Shown: positions 44,449 to 53,425 of the stretch, piece after piece | Numbering within the stretch: the stretch's first letter is position 1 | Layout: each line of letters opens with the position of its first letter | Source of the DNA: Actinocatenispora sp036503555 | Lineage (GTDB): Bacteria; Actinomycetota; Actinomycetes; Mycobacteriales; Micromonosporaceae | Reading direction: 5' to 3' | Length of the DNA stretch: 64,000 nt | Assembly: GCA_036503555.1 (NCBI GenBank) | Contig: DASXWQ010000031.1 | Span: 124,001-188,000 of the forward strand | Notes under the pieces: model-generated | Database searches by the model: none | The model's input: the letters and a program-made list of their open reading frames with translations, nothing else | Told to the model about the DNA's origin: nothing | Translations under genes and position numbers: made by a program

Positions 44449-45492
44449 ATGACCGATGAACCTGTGCTCGCGGTGCGGGACCTGGTGGTGGAGTACCGGA
44501 CAGCGGCCGGGCCGGTGCGCGCCGTACGCGGGGCGAGCTTCGACCTGTACGAGGGCGAGAGCCTGGCGCTGGTCGGCGAGAGCGGCTGCGGCAAGACGAC
44601 CCTCGGCCTGGCACTGCTGAGACTGTTGCCCCGCCTGGGAAGTACGCCGCACGGCGAGGTCCGGTACCGGCGCGCCGACGGGTCGACGGTGGACCTGCTG
44701 GCGATGCGCAAGGAGGAGCTGCGCCGGTTCCGCTGGCACGAGGCGGCGATGGTGTTCCAGGGCGCGATGAACGCGCTCAACCCGGTGCTGCGCGTCCAGG
44801 ATCAGATGTACGACACGATCCGCGCGCACCGCTCGATGTCCGCGTCGGACGCCCGCCGGCGCTGCCACGAGGTGCTGGACATGGTACGGCTGGAGCCGCG
44901 CCGGGTCATGCCGAGCTACCCGCACGAGCTGTCCGGCGGGATGCGCCAGCGGGTGCTGATCGCGATGGCGCTGCTGCTGTCGCCGCGGGTGCTCGTGCTC
45001 GACGAGCCGACGACCGCGCTGGACATCCTGACCCAACGCTCCATTGTGGACGTACTGCAGGAGCTGCGGCGGGAGCTGGGCTTCGCGATGGTGTTCGTGA
45101 CGCACGACCTGGCGCTCGCCGCCGAGCTGGCCGACCGCGTCGCCACCATGTACGCCGGACGCATCGTGGAGCTGGGCGACGCGCGGGACGTCTTCGCCGG
45201 GCCGCGGCATCCGTACACGGCGGGGCTGATCCGGGCGGTGCCGCCGGTCGTCGGCGACGCGACCGAGATCAGCTCGATCCCGGGTGGACCGCCGAGCCTG
45301 GCCGCACTGCCGCCCGGCTGCCCGTTCAGTGTCCGATGTGGACTGTCGGCCGAGATCGGGGACGACGGTCCCGCCGAGGTCTGCGTACAGGCGGATCCGG
45401 AACTGGCTCGGGTCGGGACGCGGCACGAGAGTGCCTGCCACTACTCGGATCGGGTCGAGTTCGCCCGGGAGGTGATCACCGATGGCGTCTGA
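44449..45492 (+). CDS. Peptide-type ABC ATPase (DppD-like)
   Basis: The 347-residue ATPase has Walker A GESGCGKTT, signature LSGGMRQRVLIA, Walker B VLVLDEPTTALD and the OppD/F C-terminal extension with a cysteine-containing segment (GCPFSVRCGLS...ACHY) that may bind an iron-sulfur cluster as in DppD. GGAGGGCGG is before the ATG. The last 11 bases overlap the next gene. Confidence 0.92.
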   Translation: MTDEPVLAVRDLVVEYRTAAGPVRAVRGASFDLYEGESLALVGESGCGKTTLGLALLRLLPRLGSTPHGEVRYRRADGSTVDLLAMRKEELRRFRWHEAAMVFQGAMNALNPVLRVQDQMYDTIRAHRSMSASDARRRCHEVLDMVRLEPRRVMPSYPHELSGGMRQRVLIAMALLLSPRVLVLDEPTTALDILTQRSIVDVLQELRRELGFAMVFVTHDLALAAELADRVATMYAGRIVELGDARDVFAGPRHPYTAGLIRAVPPVVGDATEISSIPGGPPSLAALPPGCPFSVRCGLSAEIGDDGPAEVCVQADPELARVGTRHESACHYSDRVEFAREVITDGV

Positions 45493-46522
45493 TCCGTTGA
45501 TGTCACTGGAATCGGTGTCGCAGATCTTCGGCAGCCGGCGCGGCGAGATCCCCGCGGTACGCGACGTGTCGCTGGACCTAACCGCCGGCAAGGTGCTGTG
45601 CCTGGTCGGGGAGAGCGGTTCGGGGAAGACGACCACCGCGCGGATCGCCGCCGGCCTGGACCGCCCGACCTCCGGTACGGTGCGCTTCGGCGGCCAGGAC
45701 GTGTGGGGTGGCGACCGCGGTGCGTTCCGCGAGTTCCGCCGCTCCGTGCAGTACGTGCACCAGGATCCGTACGCGTCGCTGAACCCGATCCGCACCGTCT
45801 TCGCCACCCTGGCCGGACCGATGCGCCGGCACAAGCTGGTCGCGAACCGCGACGAGGCCTGGCAGAAGGCCGCGGAGCTGCTGGAACGCGTCGACCTCAC
45901 CCCGGCGGACACGTTCCTCACCAAGTACCCGCACCAGCTGTCCGGCGGGCAGCGCCAGCGGGTCGCGGTGGCGCGGGCGCTGACCCTCGGGCCGAAGCTG
46001 ATCATCGCGGACGAGTCGACGTCGATGCTCGACGTGTCGATCCGGATCAGCCTGCTGGCCATGCTGACCCGGCTGTCCGCCGACCTCGGCGTCGGCTTCC
46101 TGTTCATCACCCACGATCTCGCGCTGGCCAAGTACTTCGGTCGGGACGGCGACATCGCCGTGATGTACCTGGGGCGGATCGTGGAGCACGGGCCGACGCG
46201 CGGGGTGATCTCCTCGCCGCGGCACCCGTACACCCGGGCGCTGCTCGCCGCGATCCCCGAGCCCGACCCGGAACTCAACGCGCGCAAGCGATCCGCGGGA
46301 TCGCTGCTGCGCTCGATGGACACACCCAGCCTGCTGCGCCTGCCGACCGGCTGCACGTTCCATCCCCGCTGCCCGAGCTGGGTGGCGGGCGAGTGCGACG
46401 TGACCGTGCCGACGCTCGACGCGGTCACCGCGGACCACCAGGTGGCGTGCCCGCCGGTACTCCGGCAGGAGCGCGCCGAGCCGCCGGTCACCGTGCTGGC
46501 GGAACAGGACGGTACCGCCTGA
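45482..46522 (+). CDS. Peptide-type ABC ATPase (DppF-like)
   Basis: This 346-residue ATPase has GESGSGKTTT, LSGGQRQRVAVARAL, LIIADESTSMLD and the C-terminal GCTFHPRCPSW cysteine segment. The Walker B aspartate-glutamate pair is intact, though DES replaces the common DEP. It completes the heterodimeric motor with the preceding gene, overlapping it by 11 bases. Confidence 0.92.
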   Translation: MASDPLMSLESVSQIFGSRRGEIPAVRDVSLDLTAGKVLCLVGESGSGKTTTARIAAGLDRPTSGTVRFGGQDVWGGDRGAFREFRRSVQYVHQDPYASLNPIRTVFATLAGPMRRHKLVANRDEAWQKAAELLERVDLTPADTFLTKYPHQLSGGQRQRVAVARALTLGPKLIIADESTSMLDVSIRISLLAMLTRLSADLGVGFLFITHDLALAKYFGRDGDIAVMYLGRIVEHGPTRGVISSPRHPYTRALLAAIPEPDPELNARKRSAGSLLRSMDTPSLLRLPTGCTFHPRCPSWVAGECDVTVPTLDAVTADHQVACPPVLRQERAEPPVTVLAEQDGTA

Positions 46523-46707
46523 TGTTCGCGCCGCAACTGCTGCGCATGGCGTTCCGCTGGGCCGTGCTGATCAGCCTCGCCGGCGGCGCGCTCGCGCTGC
46601 TCACCCACCGCGGTACGCCGCAGTTCGTCATCTCCGTCTTCATGTTCGGCGCCGGTGTCGTGTTCACCGCACTCGTCATCGTGCTGTCGCGCATCCCTGG
46701 TCGTTGA
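46522..46707 (+). CDS. Small two-helix membrane protein in the ABC operon
   Basis: This 61-residue protein has two helices (about 9-27 and 35-55) and short basic ends. The ATG overlaps the stop of the ATPase gene by one base (TGATG), so it is translated with the importer. It stands between the motor and the binding protein; function unknown. Confidence 0.65.
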   Translation: MFAPQLLRMAFRWAVLISLAGGALALLTHRGTPQFVISVFMFGAGVVFTALVIVLSRIPGR

Positions 46708-46738
46708 CCCCGTTCCCGTACGGATCCGGAGGATTCCC

Positions 46739-48550
46739 ATGGCTTCGACGCCATCCCCGCACCAGATCGAACTGTCCCGCCGGCGCGTCCTGCAGATCTT
46801 CGGCATCGGCGCGGCCGGCGCCGCGCTCGTCGGCACCGGTACCGCGTGCAGCCCGAGCGAGAAGGCGAAGGGCAAGGGCGAGTTCCACGGCGCCTGGCCG
46901 TACGAGGCGGAGCCGAAGGGCCACTTCAACCTCGTGAACCCGTTGCCGGACGCGATTCTCGGCAACTACGGCATCTACATGGACCTGCTCGTCCCGCCGC
47001 CCGCGATGTACCTGTGGAAGGAGCGCAAGTACGTCGCGCTGCTCGCCGAGGACGGCAGCTGGGGCTTCGACGAGGCGGCCAAGACGTACAAGCTGAAGTT
47101 GAAGTCGGGTCTCAAGTGGAGCGACGGGAAGTCCGTCACCGCAAAGGATCTCGTCACGTCGCGCTGGCTCGCGTACATCATGCGGGACATCCTGTGGGAC
47201 TACCTGGACAAGGTCGAGGCGACCGACGAGCTGACCGTCACGGTGCACATGAAGGAACTGTCCACTGTGGTGGAACGTTACATGCTGCGCTACCCGATCT
47301 ACTCCGACGCGGTGTACGGCGACTACGCCAAGCGGGCGCAGGACATCGTCGCCGCCGGCAAGGACATGGACAGCCCGGAGGGCAAGAAGCTCAACGACGA
47401 CTTCCAGAAGTTCCGGCCGAAGAAGGTCGTCGTCTGCGGCCCGTACAACTTCGACTACAACAGCATCACCAACTCGCAGCTCACCCTCGTCAAGAACAAG
47501 ACGGGGTACGCCGCGGACAAGGCGCCGTTCGACAAGATCGTGCTGTTCAACGGTGAGGTGCCGGACGTGACGCCGGTCGTCGCCGCGAAGAACGTGGACT
47601 ACGCGACGCACGGCTTCCCGGTCGCGAGCGAGAAGGCGTTCCAGAAGAAGGGATACCGGATCCTCCGGCCCCCGACGTACGCCGGCTCGGCGCTGTACAT
47701 CAACCTCGACAAGCACCCGGAGTTCCGGGACAAGCGGGCGCGGCAGGCGCTGGCGTACGCGATCGACCGGAAGACGAACGGCACGGTGACGCTCGGGAAG
47801 TCGGGCATCGGCGTCAAGTACATGACCGGGATGTCGGACAACCTCGTGCCGGTGTGGGTCACCGACACCGGCAAGCTCAACACGTACGACCTGGACAAGG
47901 CGAAGGCCGAGTCGATGCTGAAGGCCGCCGGCTGGAAGAAGTCCGGCGGCAAGTGGACGACGCCGCAGGGCAAGCCCGCCTCGTACGAGATCAGCTTCCC
48001 GGCCGAGTTCGCCGACTACTCGGCCTCCGGGCAGAACGTCGCCGACCAGCTCAACGAGTTCGGCTTCAAGCTGACGCCGCGCGGGGTGACGCACGTCGAA
48101 CACCCGATCGACGTGGACAAGGGCGACTTCGACATGGCGATCCAGACGTGGGGGGCGTCGACCGCGCCGCACCCGCACTTCGCCTTCAAGCAGGCGCTGT
48201 TCACGCACAACATCCCTGTCGCGTCGAACAACGGCGGGCGCGGCATCGGCTTCGAGTTGAAGCAGAAGACCGACGCGTTCGGCACGATCGACCTGAAGAA
48301 GATCGTGCTCGACTCGGCCGAGGGGCTCGACGAGGAGAAGCAGAAGGCGAACGTCACCCGCGCCGCCATCGCCTTCAACGAACTGCTGCCGATCCTCCCG
48401 TTGTTCGAGCGCTACGGCAACAACCCCGCGCTTGAGGGCGTACGCGTCGCGAAGTGGCCGCCGGACAGCGACCCGATCCTGCAGAACGCCCCGTACGCCG
48501 ACAACTTCGCCGTGATGATGCTGATGGACGGCCGCCTCAAGCCGGCCTGA
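46739..48550 (+). CDS. Family 5 extracellular solute-binding lipoprotein (Tat-exported)
   Basis: The 603-residue binding protein has a Tat signal (LSRRRVLQIFG, twin arginines about 14-16) ending in a lipobox-like GTAC. The mature part shows the family-5 segments LKSGLKWSDGKSVTAKDLV and RQALAYAIDRK. GGAGGA is five bases before the ATG. It supplies the preceding importer. The ligand, peptide, sugar oligomer or metal chelate, cannot be told from the sequence. Confidence 0.92.
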   Translation: MASTPSPHQIELSRRRVLQIFGIGAAGAALVGTGTACSPSEKAKGKGEFHGAWPYEAEPKGHFNLVNPLPDAILGNYGIYMDLLVPPPAMYLWKERKYVALLAEDGSWGFDEAAKTYKLKLKSGLKWSDGKSVTAKDLVTSRWLAYIMRDILWDYLDKVEATDELTVTVHMKELSTVVERYMLRYPIYSDAVYGDYAKRAQDIVAAGKDMDSPEGKKLNDDFQKFRPKKVVVCGPYNFDYNSITNSQLTLVKNKTGYAADKAPFDKIVLFNGEVPDVTPVVAAKNVDYATHGFPVASEKAFQKKGYRILRPPTYAGSALYINLDKHPEFRDKRARQALAYAIDRKTNGTVTLGKSGIGVKYMTGMSDNLVPVWVTDTGKLNTYDLDKAKAESMLKAAGWKKSGGKWTTPQGKPASYEISFPAEFADYSASGQNVADQLNEFGFKLTPRGVTHVEHPIDVDKGDFDMAIQTWGASTAPHPHFAFKQALFTHNIPVASNNGGRGIGFELKQKTDAFGTIDLKKIVLDSAEGLDEEKQKANVTRAAIAFNELLPILPLFERYGNNPALEGVRVAKWPPDSDPILQNAPYADNFAVMMLMDGRLKPA

Positions 48551-48567
48551 TCGGACCGTTCGCCACG

Positions 48568-48603
48568 ACGCCGGCGGGGTACGTTCCGTACCTCGCCGGC
48601 GTC
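48568..48603 (+). terminator. Terminator of the ABC importer operon
   Basis: A 17-base stem with one G-T pair and a 2-3 base loop begins 18 bases after the binding-protein stop. Confidence 0.75.
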
Positions 48604-49045
48604 CTTGTGTGTTGCTGTCCGTCCACAGTGGTCGGTCCGTGTTCCGGGACGGGGAGTGGCGCCGGGCATCCAAGACCGCAACGCGGTCCCCCCATGCACT
48701 GGACGCGGCATGAACTGCGCGCGATGCGGCAGTCCCCTGGCCCCGACGCCGTCGCCTGCGCGACGTGCGGGCAGCCCGCCGGCAGGGTCCGCCTCGCCAG
48801 GGCCAGACCTCGGCGCCACCATACGGTCCGACCGTGCCCGGCGGCGGCGTCTCGTGGCGCCCGTCGGGGTACTGATCGACGCATCGTCGCCGGTCGATGT
48901 ACTCATCGTGTGACGACAGCGTCCGGTAGCTGCCCGGTGACATGGTGATCATCGGCATAGCCGGATGTGGCCGGATATTCGGTCCGCTACGCCGAATGTC
49001 CGGCCGCCCGGACTTTCCTGATGGGAGCCCGGATCGGTAGCCTCG
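48604..49045. other. Intergenic region without a supported gene
   Basis: This 440-base stretch lies between the importer terminator and the repeat protein. It holds one copy of the recurrent near-palindrome TCCACAGTGGT (48622-48632) and a possible broken zinc-ribbon frame (separate entry). Its final 100 bases carry the likely promoter TAGCCT (49038-49043). I see nothing else that can be supported. Confidence 0.5.
48710..48780 (+). pseudogene. Possible frameshifted zinc-ribbon fragment
   Basis: One frame starts MNCARCGSPLAP; an overlapping frame continues PDAVACATCGQPAG. Joined, they give the spacing of a paired CxxCG zinc ribbon. Beyond this both frames become arginine- and proline-rich without pattern. 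It may be chance or a decayed or miscalled small gene. Confidence 0.25.
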
Positions 49046-49051
49046 GTGGAC

Positions 49052-49906
49052 ATGACCGCCAGTACCGAACCGGCCAAGCAGGGACGTCGGCCCCGCGGCG
49101 GTCGGCTACCCACCGTACTGTTCTGGGTCGGCGTCATGCTCACCCCGATCGCCGGCGCCGGGATCTGGTTCGCGCACGGCGGTGGCCCGTTGCGTGGCGC
49201 CGCGCTGCTGGCGCTGCTCGGCACGGTCCTCATCGGCCTGTCCGTGGTGCTCCGTCGCGACAGCGAGGGCACCCGCCTCGAACTCCAGGGAAACCTGCTG
49301 GCCGAGGTCGAGTCGCTGCGGACCGAGCTGGGCTCGGCGATGACCACCGCGCTGCAGCGCGCCAGCCACGGTACGCACGCGGAGCTGGCCGCGTTGCAGG
49401 AGCAGGTGGACCGGCTGACCGGTCAGCTCGCCCGGCCGGAGCCCGTCGCCGCGCGTACCGCCCCGGACGAGCGCCGCGCCGTGCCGCGCCGCGGCGGTGT
49501 GCCGACCCCGCGCCCCATCGACCCGCTCCGCGACAGCATGCCCCGCGGCCTCGACGCGATCCGCGACAGCCTGCCCCGCGGCATCGACCCGGTCCGGGAC
49601 AGCATGGGTGGCCGTGGCATCGACCCGATCCGGGACAGCATGGGTGGCCGTGGCATCGACCCGGTCCGGGACGGCCGCGGGCCGGACCCCGTCCGGGACA
49701 GCGTGGGTGGCCGGGGGATCGATCCGGTACGCGACAGCATGGGCGGTCGTGGCATCGACCCGGTGCGGGACGGCGCGAGCGCGCCGCCGCCGGTGGATCC
49801 GTTGCGGGACAGCGTGTCCCGACTCGACCCGTGGGCCGACCTGCGCGGTGGAACAAAGCCGGCGGAGCCGCGGCGGGCCAGGCACCGGCACCGGGCCGAG
49901 GACTGA
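49052..49906 (+). CDS. Membrane protein with coiled coil and 12-residue tandem repeats
   Basis: The 284-residue protein has two helices (about 21-41 and 47-65), a coiled-coil stretch (about 70-125, SLRTELGSAMTTALQRA and onward) and about nine repeats of the form (I/L)DP(V/I/L)RDS(M/L)xxRG at about 155-265, then a basic tail. GTG 49046 is an alternative start. TAGCCT eight bases ahead of the ATG suggests a leaderless message. No known family was recognised; the repeats are charged and probably disordered or protein-binding. Confidence 0.7.
   Translation: MTASTEPAKQGRRPRGGRLPTVLFWVGVMLTPIAGAGIWFAHGGGPLRGAALLALLGTVLIGLSVVLRRDSEGTRLELQGNLLAEVESLRTELGSAMTTALQRASHGTHAELAALQEQVDRLTGQLARPEPVAARTAPDERRAVPRRGGVPTPRPIDPLRDSMPRGLDAIRDSLPRGIDPVRDSMGGRGIDPIRDSMGGRGIDPVRDGRGPDPVRDSVGGRGIDPVRDSMGGRGIDPVRDGASAPPPVDPLRDSVSRLDPWADLRGGTKPAEPRRARHRHRAED
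49515..49800 (+). repeat. Tandem repeats of about 36 bases
   Basis: Units encoding I-D-P-V-R-D-S-M-G-G-R-G recur with length variants of 10-12 codons. The central copies are nearly identical at the DNA level (for instance ATGGGTGGCCGTGGCATCGA), which marks recent duplication. Confidence 0.85.
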
Positions 49907-49942
49907 GAGGCCCGGACGGGGTTCAGCGGCACCTCCGGCCCC

Positions 49943-51127
49943 TCACTTGTCGATGTCGCCGACCACGAAGAACATCGAGCCGAGGATGGCGATCAGGTCG
50001 GGGACGAGGCAGCCGGGCAGCAGCGTGCAGAGCGCCTGGATGTTCGCGTACGAGGCGGTGCGCAGCTTGAGCCGCCACGGGGTCTTCTCGCCGCGGGAGA
50101 CCAGGTAGTAGCCGTTGATGCCGAGCGGGTTCTCCGTCCAGGCGTACGTGTGGCCCTCGGGCGCCTTGACGACCTTCGGCAGGCGTACGTTGACCGGCCC
50201 GGTGGTTCTGTCCACTTCGGACAGGCACTGTTCGGCGAGGTCGAGCGACACGTGTACCTGTGCGAGCAGGCACTCGAACCGGGCGTGGCAGTCGCCGGCG
50301 GTGCGGGTGACGACGGGCACGTCGAGCCGGTCGTACGCCAGGTAGGGCTCGTCGCGGCGGAGGTCGAAGTCGAGCCCGGAGGCGCGCGCGACGGGCCCGG
50401 ACACCCCGTACGCGGCGGCCTGTTCGGCGGTCAGCACACCGACGCCGACGGTACGGGCGAGGAAGATCTCGTTGCGCAGGATGATGTTGTCGAGGTCGGG
50501 CAGCCGCCGGCGTACCTCGCCGATGGCCTGGCGGCAGCGGGTCGTCCAGCCGGCCGGGACCTCCTCCTTGAGGCCGCCGACCCGGTTGAACATGAAGTGC
50601 ATGCGGCCGCCGGCGACCTCCTCCATCACCGTCTGCAACGCCTCGCGTTCCCGGAACGCGTAGAACATCGGGGTGATCGCGCCGATCTCCAGCGGGTACG
50701 AGCCGAGGAACATCAGGTGGTTGAGCACCCGGTTCAGCTCGGCGAGCAGGGTGCGCAGCCACACCGCCCGGTCGGGTACGGCCATGCCCATGAGCCGCTC
50801 GACCGCCATCACCACGCCGAGCTCGTTGCTGAACGCCGACAGCCAGTCGTGCCGGTTGGCGAGCACGATGATCTGCCGGTAGTCGCGCACCTCGAACAGC
50901 TTCTCGGCACCGCGGTGCATGTACCCGATGATCGGCTCGGCGGCCTTGACCCGCTCGCCGTCGAGCGTCAGCCGCAGCCGCAGTACGCCGTGCGTCGACG
51001 GGTGCTGCGGCCCGATGTTGAGCACCATGTCCGCGGTGGCCAGCTCGGGGTCGCCGAGCTGGTCGAGGTCGATGACCTGGTCGGCCCCGGACCCCATGCC
51101 CACGACCAGCTCACGGGAGGACTCCAT
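49943..51127 (-). CDS. nuoD: Stand-alone NADH-quinone oxidoreductase subunit D
   Basis: This 394-residue NuoD (49-kDa subunit) homologue has the opening NIGPQHPSTHGVLRLRL, YMHRGAEKLFEVRDYRQ, and the C-terminal DIIDPD-equivalent VPDLIAILGSMFFVVGDIDK, with the usual GDIDR ending changed to GDIDK. NuoD forms the quinone site of complex I together with NuoB. No other nuo gene is nearby, so it is a second, orphan copy or part of a split complex. GGAGG is eight bases ahead of the ATG. A MidA/NDUFAF7-type methyltransferase lies 1.3 kb away on the same strand. Confidence 0.93.
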   Translation of the reverse strand: MESSRELVVGMGSGADQVIDLDQLGDPELATADMVLNIGPQHPSTHGVLRLRLTLDGERVKAAEPIIGYMHRGAEKLFEVRDYRQIIVLANRHDWLSAFSNELGVVMAVERLMGMAVPDRAVWLRTLLAELNRVLNHLMFLGSYPLEIGAITPMFYAFREREALQTVMEEVAGGRMHFMFNRVGGLKEEVPAGWTTRCRQAIGEVRRRLPDLDNIILRNEIFLARTVGVGVLTAEQAAAYGVSGPVARASGLDFDLRRDEPYLAYDRLDVPVVTRTAGDCHARFECLLAQVHVSLDLAEQCLSEVDRTTGPVNVRLPKVVKAPEGHTYAWTENPLGINGYYLVSRGEKTPWRLKLRTASYANIQALCTLLPGCLVPDLIAILGSMFFVVGDIDK

Positions 51128-51161
51128 GCCTGCATCCTCCCACCCGCCGGTTCGGTACGGG

Positions 51162-51959
51162 TCAGCCGGCGCGCTCGCGCAGCGCGTCGGAGGTGGCCCG
51201 GTCGGCCGGGTAGAACGACTCGATGGCGAGCTCCGAGACGGTGACGTCCATCGGCGTGCCGAACACGGCGGTGGTGGAGAAGAAGGACAACTCGGTGCCC
51301 CGGTAGTCGTAGCGCAGCGGTACGACGACGCTGCTCGGGCCGGGCCGGTCGGTCACCGGCTCGGGGTCGTCGCACGGGTAGTCGGCGAGTTCCCGGTACA
51401 GCTCGGCCAGAGCGATGTCGGAGGTGGCCTCCGCCTGGTGCCGCAGCCGGCTCAGCAGGTGCGCCCGCCACTGGCCGAGGTTGCGCACGTGCGGGGCCAG
51501 GCCGTCGGGGTGCAGCGCGAGCCGCAGCACGTTGGCCGGCGGTTCGAGCAGGTGCGCGGCGGCGACCTCGGTGAAGATACCGATCGCCGGGTTGGCGTCG
51601 ACCAGCGTCCAGGACCGGTCGATCACGACCGCCGGGTACGGCTCGTGCCCGGCCAGCACCTGCCGCAGCGCCTCGCACACGGCGGCGAGGTCCGGCGAGG
51701 CCAGGTCGTGCTCCGGGTACGCCGGGGCGTACCCGCCGGCGAGGAGCAGCGCGTTCCGCTCCCGGAGCGGTACCTCCAGCCGTTCGGCGAGCTTGAGGAT
51801 CATCTGGCTGGTGGGCCGGGACCGCCCGGTCTCGACGTAGCTCAGGTGCCGGGTGGACACGTCGGCCTCCAGGGACAGTTCGAGTTGGCTCAGCCGCCGC
51901 CGCTGGCGCCACTCGCGCAGCAGCGTGCCCACCGGATGTGGTTTGTCGATCACCGTCAT
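51162..51959 (-). CDS. XRE-family regulator with MmyB-type ligand domain
   Basis: The 265-residue protein has an N-terminal helix-turn-helix (LSQLELSLEADVSTRHLSYV, about 23-45) and a C-terminal MmyB-like PAS domain (VVIDRSWTLVDANPAI, then RNLGQWRAHLL). These regulators usually control an adjacent divergent gene, here the DUF1330 protein. A 17-base palindrome lies between the two. Confidence 0.9.
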   Translation of the reverse strand: MTVIDKPHPVGTLLREWRQRRRLSQLELSLEADVSTRHLSYVETGRSRPTSQMILKLAERLEVPLRERNALLLAGGYAPAYPEHDLASPDLAAVCEALRQVLAGHEPYPAVVIDRSWTLVDANPAIGIFTEVAAAHLLEPPANVLRLALHPDGLAPHVRNLGQWRAHLLSRLRHQAEATSDIALAELYRELADYPCDDPEPVTDRPGPSSVVVPLRYDYRGTELSFFSTTAVFGTPMDVTVSELAIESFYPADRATSDALRERAG

Positions 51960-51994
51960 GCGGTCACCGTAGGCGAGGGGTCATCGCGGCTGCC

Positions 51995-52011
51995 ATGACC
52001 TCGGAGGTCAT
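51995..52011. promoter_or_regulatory. Perfect palindrome, candidate operator of the XRE/MmyB regulator
   Basis: ATGACCTC-G-GAGGTCAT is a perfect 8+1+8 palindrome in the 115-base divergent gap. A further GGTCATCG half-site lies at 51979-51986. Confidence 0.6.
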
Positions 52012-52074
52012 CGACGCCGCTACCCGCATCGACGAGGGTTGTGGTCGTCACCGCACGAGGGTTGGGAGCAGCCG

Positions 52075-52431
52075 ATGAGCACGCAGCAGATGACCGGGTA
52101 CGCGATGGGTCGGCTGGAGACGCCGGGCGGGCCGCCGCACCCGGAGGTCCTGACGTACCTGGAGCGGATCCAGGACACGCTCGACCCGTACGGCGGGCGG
52201 TTCCTGATCCACGGCGGCCCGATCGACGTGCGGGAGGGCACCTGGTCGGGCGCCATCGTCCTGATCGGCTTCCCCACCCCGCGGCACGCCCGGGAGTGGT
52301 ACGACTCGCCGGCGTACCAGCGGATCCTGCGGATGCGCGCCGACCACATCCCCGGCGACATCCTGCTCATCGAGGGCGTGTCGGCCGACCACGACTCGGC
52401 CGCGATGGCCGCGAAGCTGCGTACCGAGTGA
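52075..52431 (+). CDS. DUF1330 protein
   Basis: This 118-residue ferredoxin-like-fold protein has GGRFLIHGGPIDVREGTW and FPTPRHAREWYDSPAYQ, the DUF1330 pattern related to dimeric alpha-beta barrels. GGGAGCAG precedes the ATG. The divergent MmyB-type regulator is its likely controller. No enzymatic role is established. Confidence 0.88.
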   Translation: MSTQQMTGYAMGRLETPGGPPHPEVLTYLERIQDTLDPYGGRFLIHGGPIDVREGTWSGAIVLIGFPTPRHAREWYDSPAYQRILRMRADHIPGDILLIEGVSADHDSAAMAAKLRTE

Positions 52432-52438
52432 TCCGCGG

Positions 52439-53395
52439 TCACCACGGCAGGTCGACACCGACCGGCTGGTAGAGCCAGATGTGCGCGCCGAGACCGGCCG
52501 GGTCGGTCAGCTCCGCCGCGTGCGTGGCTGCCGCCAGGTCCCGCAGGTACCCGGTCGGGTCGGTGGTCGCCGCGGACAGCGGCGGGCGCGTCGCGGACAC
52601 GCCGAGCGAGCGCAGCGCGTCGCGCTGGGACCGCAGCACGGTGTCCGGGCGTACCAGGGGGTCCCAGGCGACGTGGGCGGTCACGTCCGTCGTGCCGTCG
52701 GGTACCGGGCGGACCTGCCGGCCCTGCCGGTATCCGGTGAGGGTGCCGAGCGGCGGGCGGGCGTCGCGCCGATGGCCGTAGTCGACGGCGAGGGCGAGCC
52801 CGTGGTCCAGCGCGCCGACGGCCGCGGCCCACGCGTCGTCGCGGGGCCAGCCGATCTCGGCCCGCGTACCCGGTCCGGTCAGCGGCCACCAGTCCCGCAG
52901 CCACTCCGCGTCGCGCCCGTCGACCGGCGGCCCGGGGGCCTCGTCTCCGGTGGCCGGGTCGACCAGCACCTGCCGTACCGTGCCGTCGGCGTCCCGCTCG
53001 GCCACGTCCACCGGCACGTTGTCCAGCCACTCGGTGGCCAGCAGCAGCCCGGTCGTCCCCTCGGGTACGCGGGGGCGCCAGTCGACGGCGGTCGGCAGGA
53101 GGCGCGGGCGCGGCGCGAGGTCGACGCCGACCAGCCGGAGTCGCCGGGCCAGGTCGGTGGGCGCACCGGCGGCGAGCGCGGTGAGCAGTTCGCCGCCGCC
53201 GGCGCCGACGTCGACCACGTCGAGCCGGTCGGGCGTACCGAGGGCGGTGTCGAGCCGGGCCAGCAGTCGCAGCACCGCCCGCGCCATCGGTACGGTCTGC
53301 GCGCTGGTCCGGAAGTGGCCGGCGGGCCGGCCGGTCACGAAGAAGCCGTCGGGGCCGTACAGGGCGGCGTGCATCGCCTCGCGCCAGCGGAGCAT
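52439..53395 (-). CDS. MidA/NDUFAF7-family SAM-dependent methyltransferase
   Basis: The 318-residue protein shows the COG1565 pattern: YGPDGFF near the start, DVVDVGAGGGELL as the SAM loop, LLATEWLDNVPVDV and ALAVDYGH. The mitochondrial relative NDUFAF7 symmetrically dimethylates an arginine of NDUFS2, the NuoD homologue. A NuoD copy is encoded 1.3 kb downstream on the same strand. The gene is convergent with DUF1330 and 30 bases from the divergent histidine kinase. Confidence 0.85.
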   Translation of the reverse strand: MLRWREAMHAALYGPDGFFVTGRPAGHFRTSAQTVPMARAVLRLLARLDTALGTPDRLDVVDVGAGGGELLTALAAGAPTDLARRLRLVGVDLAPRPRLLPTAVDWRPRVPEGTTGLLLATEWLDNVPVDVAERDADGTVRQVLVDPATGDEAPGPPVDGRDAEWLRDWWPLTGPGTRAEIGWPRDDAWAAAVGALDHGLALAVDYGHRRDARPPLGTLTGYRQGRQVRPVPDGTTDVTAHVAWDPLVRPDTVLRSQRDALRSLGVSATRPPLSAATTDPTGYLRDLAAATHAAELTDPAGLGAHIWLYQPVGVDLPW

Positions 53396-53425
53396 GACCA
53401 CACCCTGCCACGTACGGTGACAGGC

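Noticed and set aside
43360..46965. 1201-codon open frame antisense to the ABC operon
   Set aside because: It covers four well-supported transporter genes on the other strand and shows no domain.
49500..49800. CRISPR array
   Set aside because: The repeats are in frame, contiguous and without unique spacers, so they are protein-coding tandem repeats.
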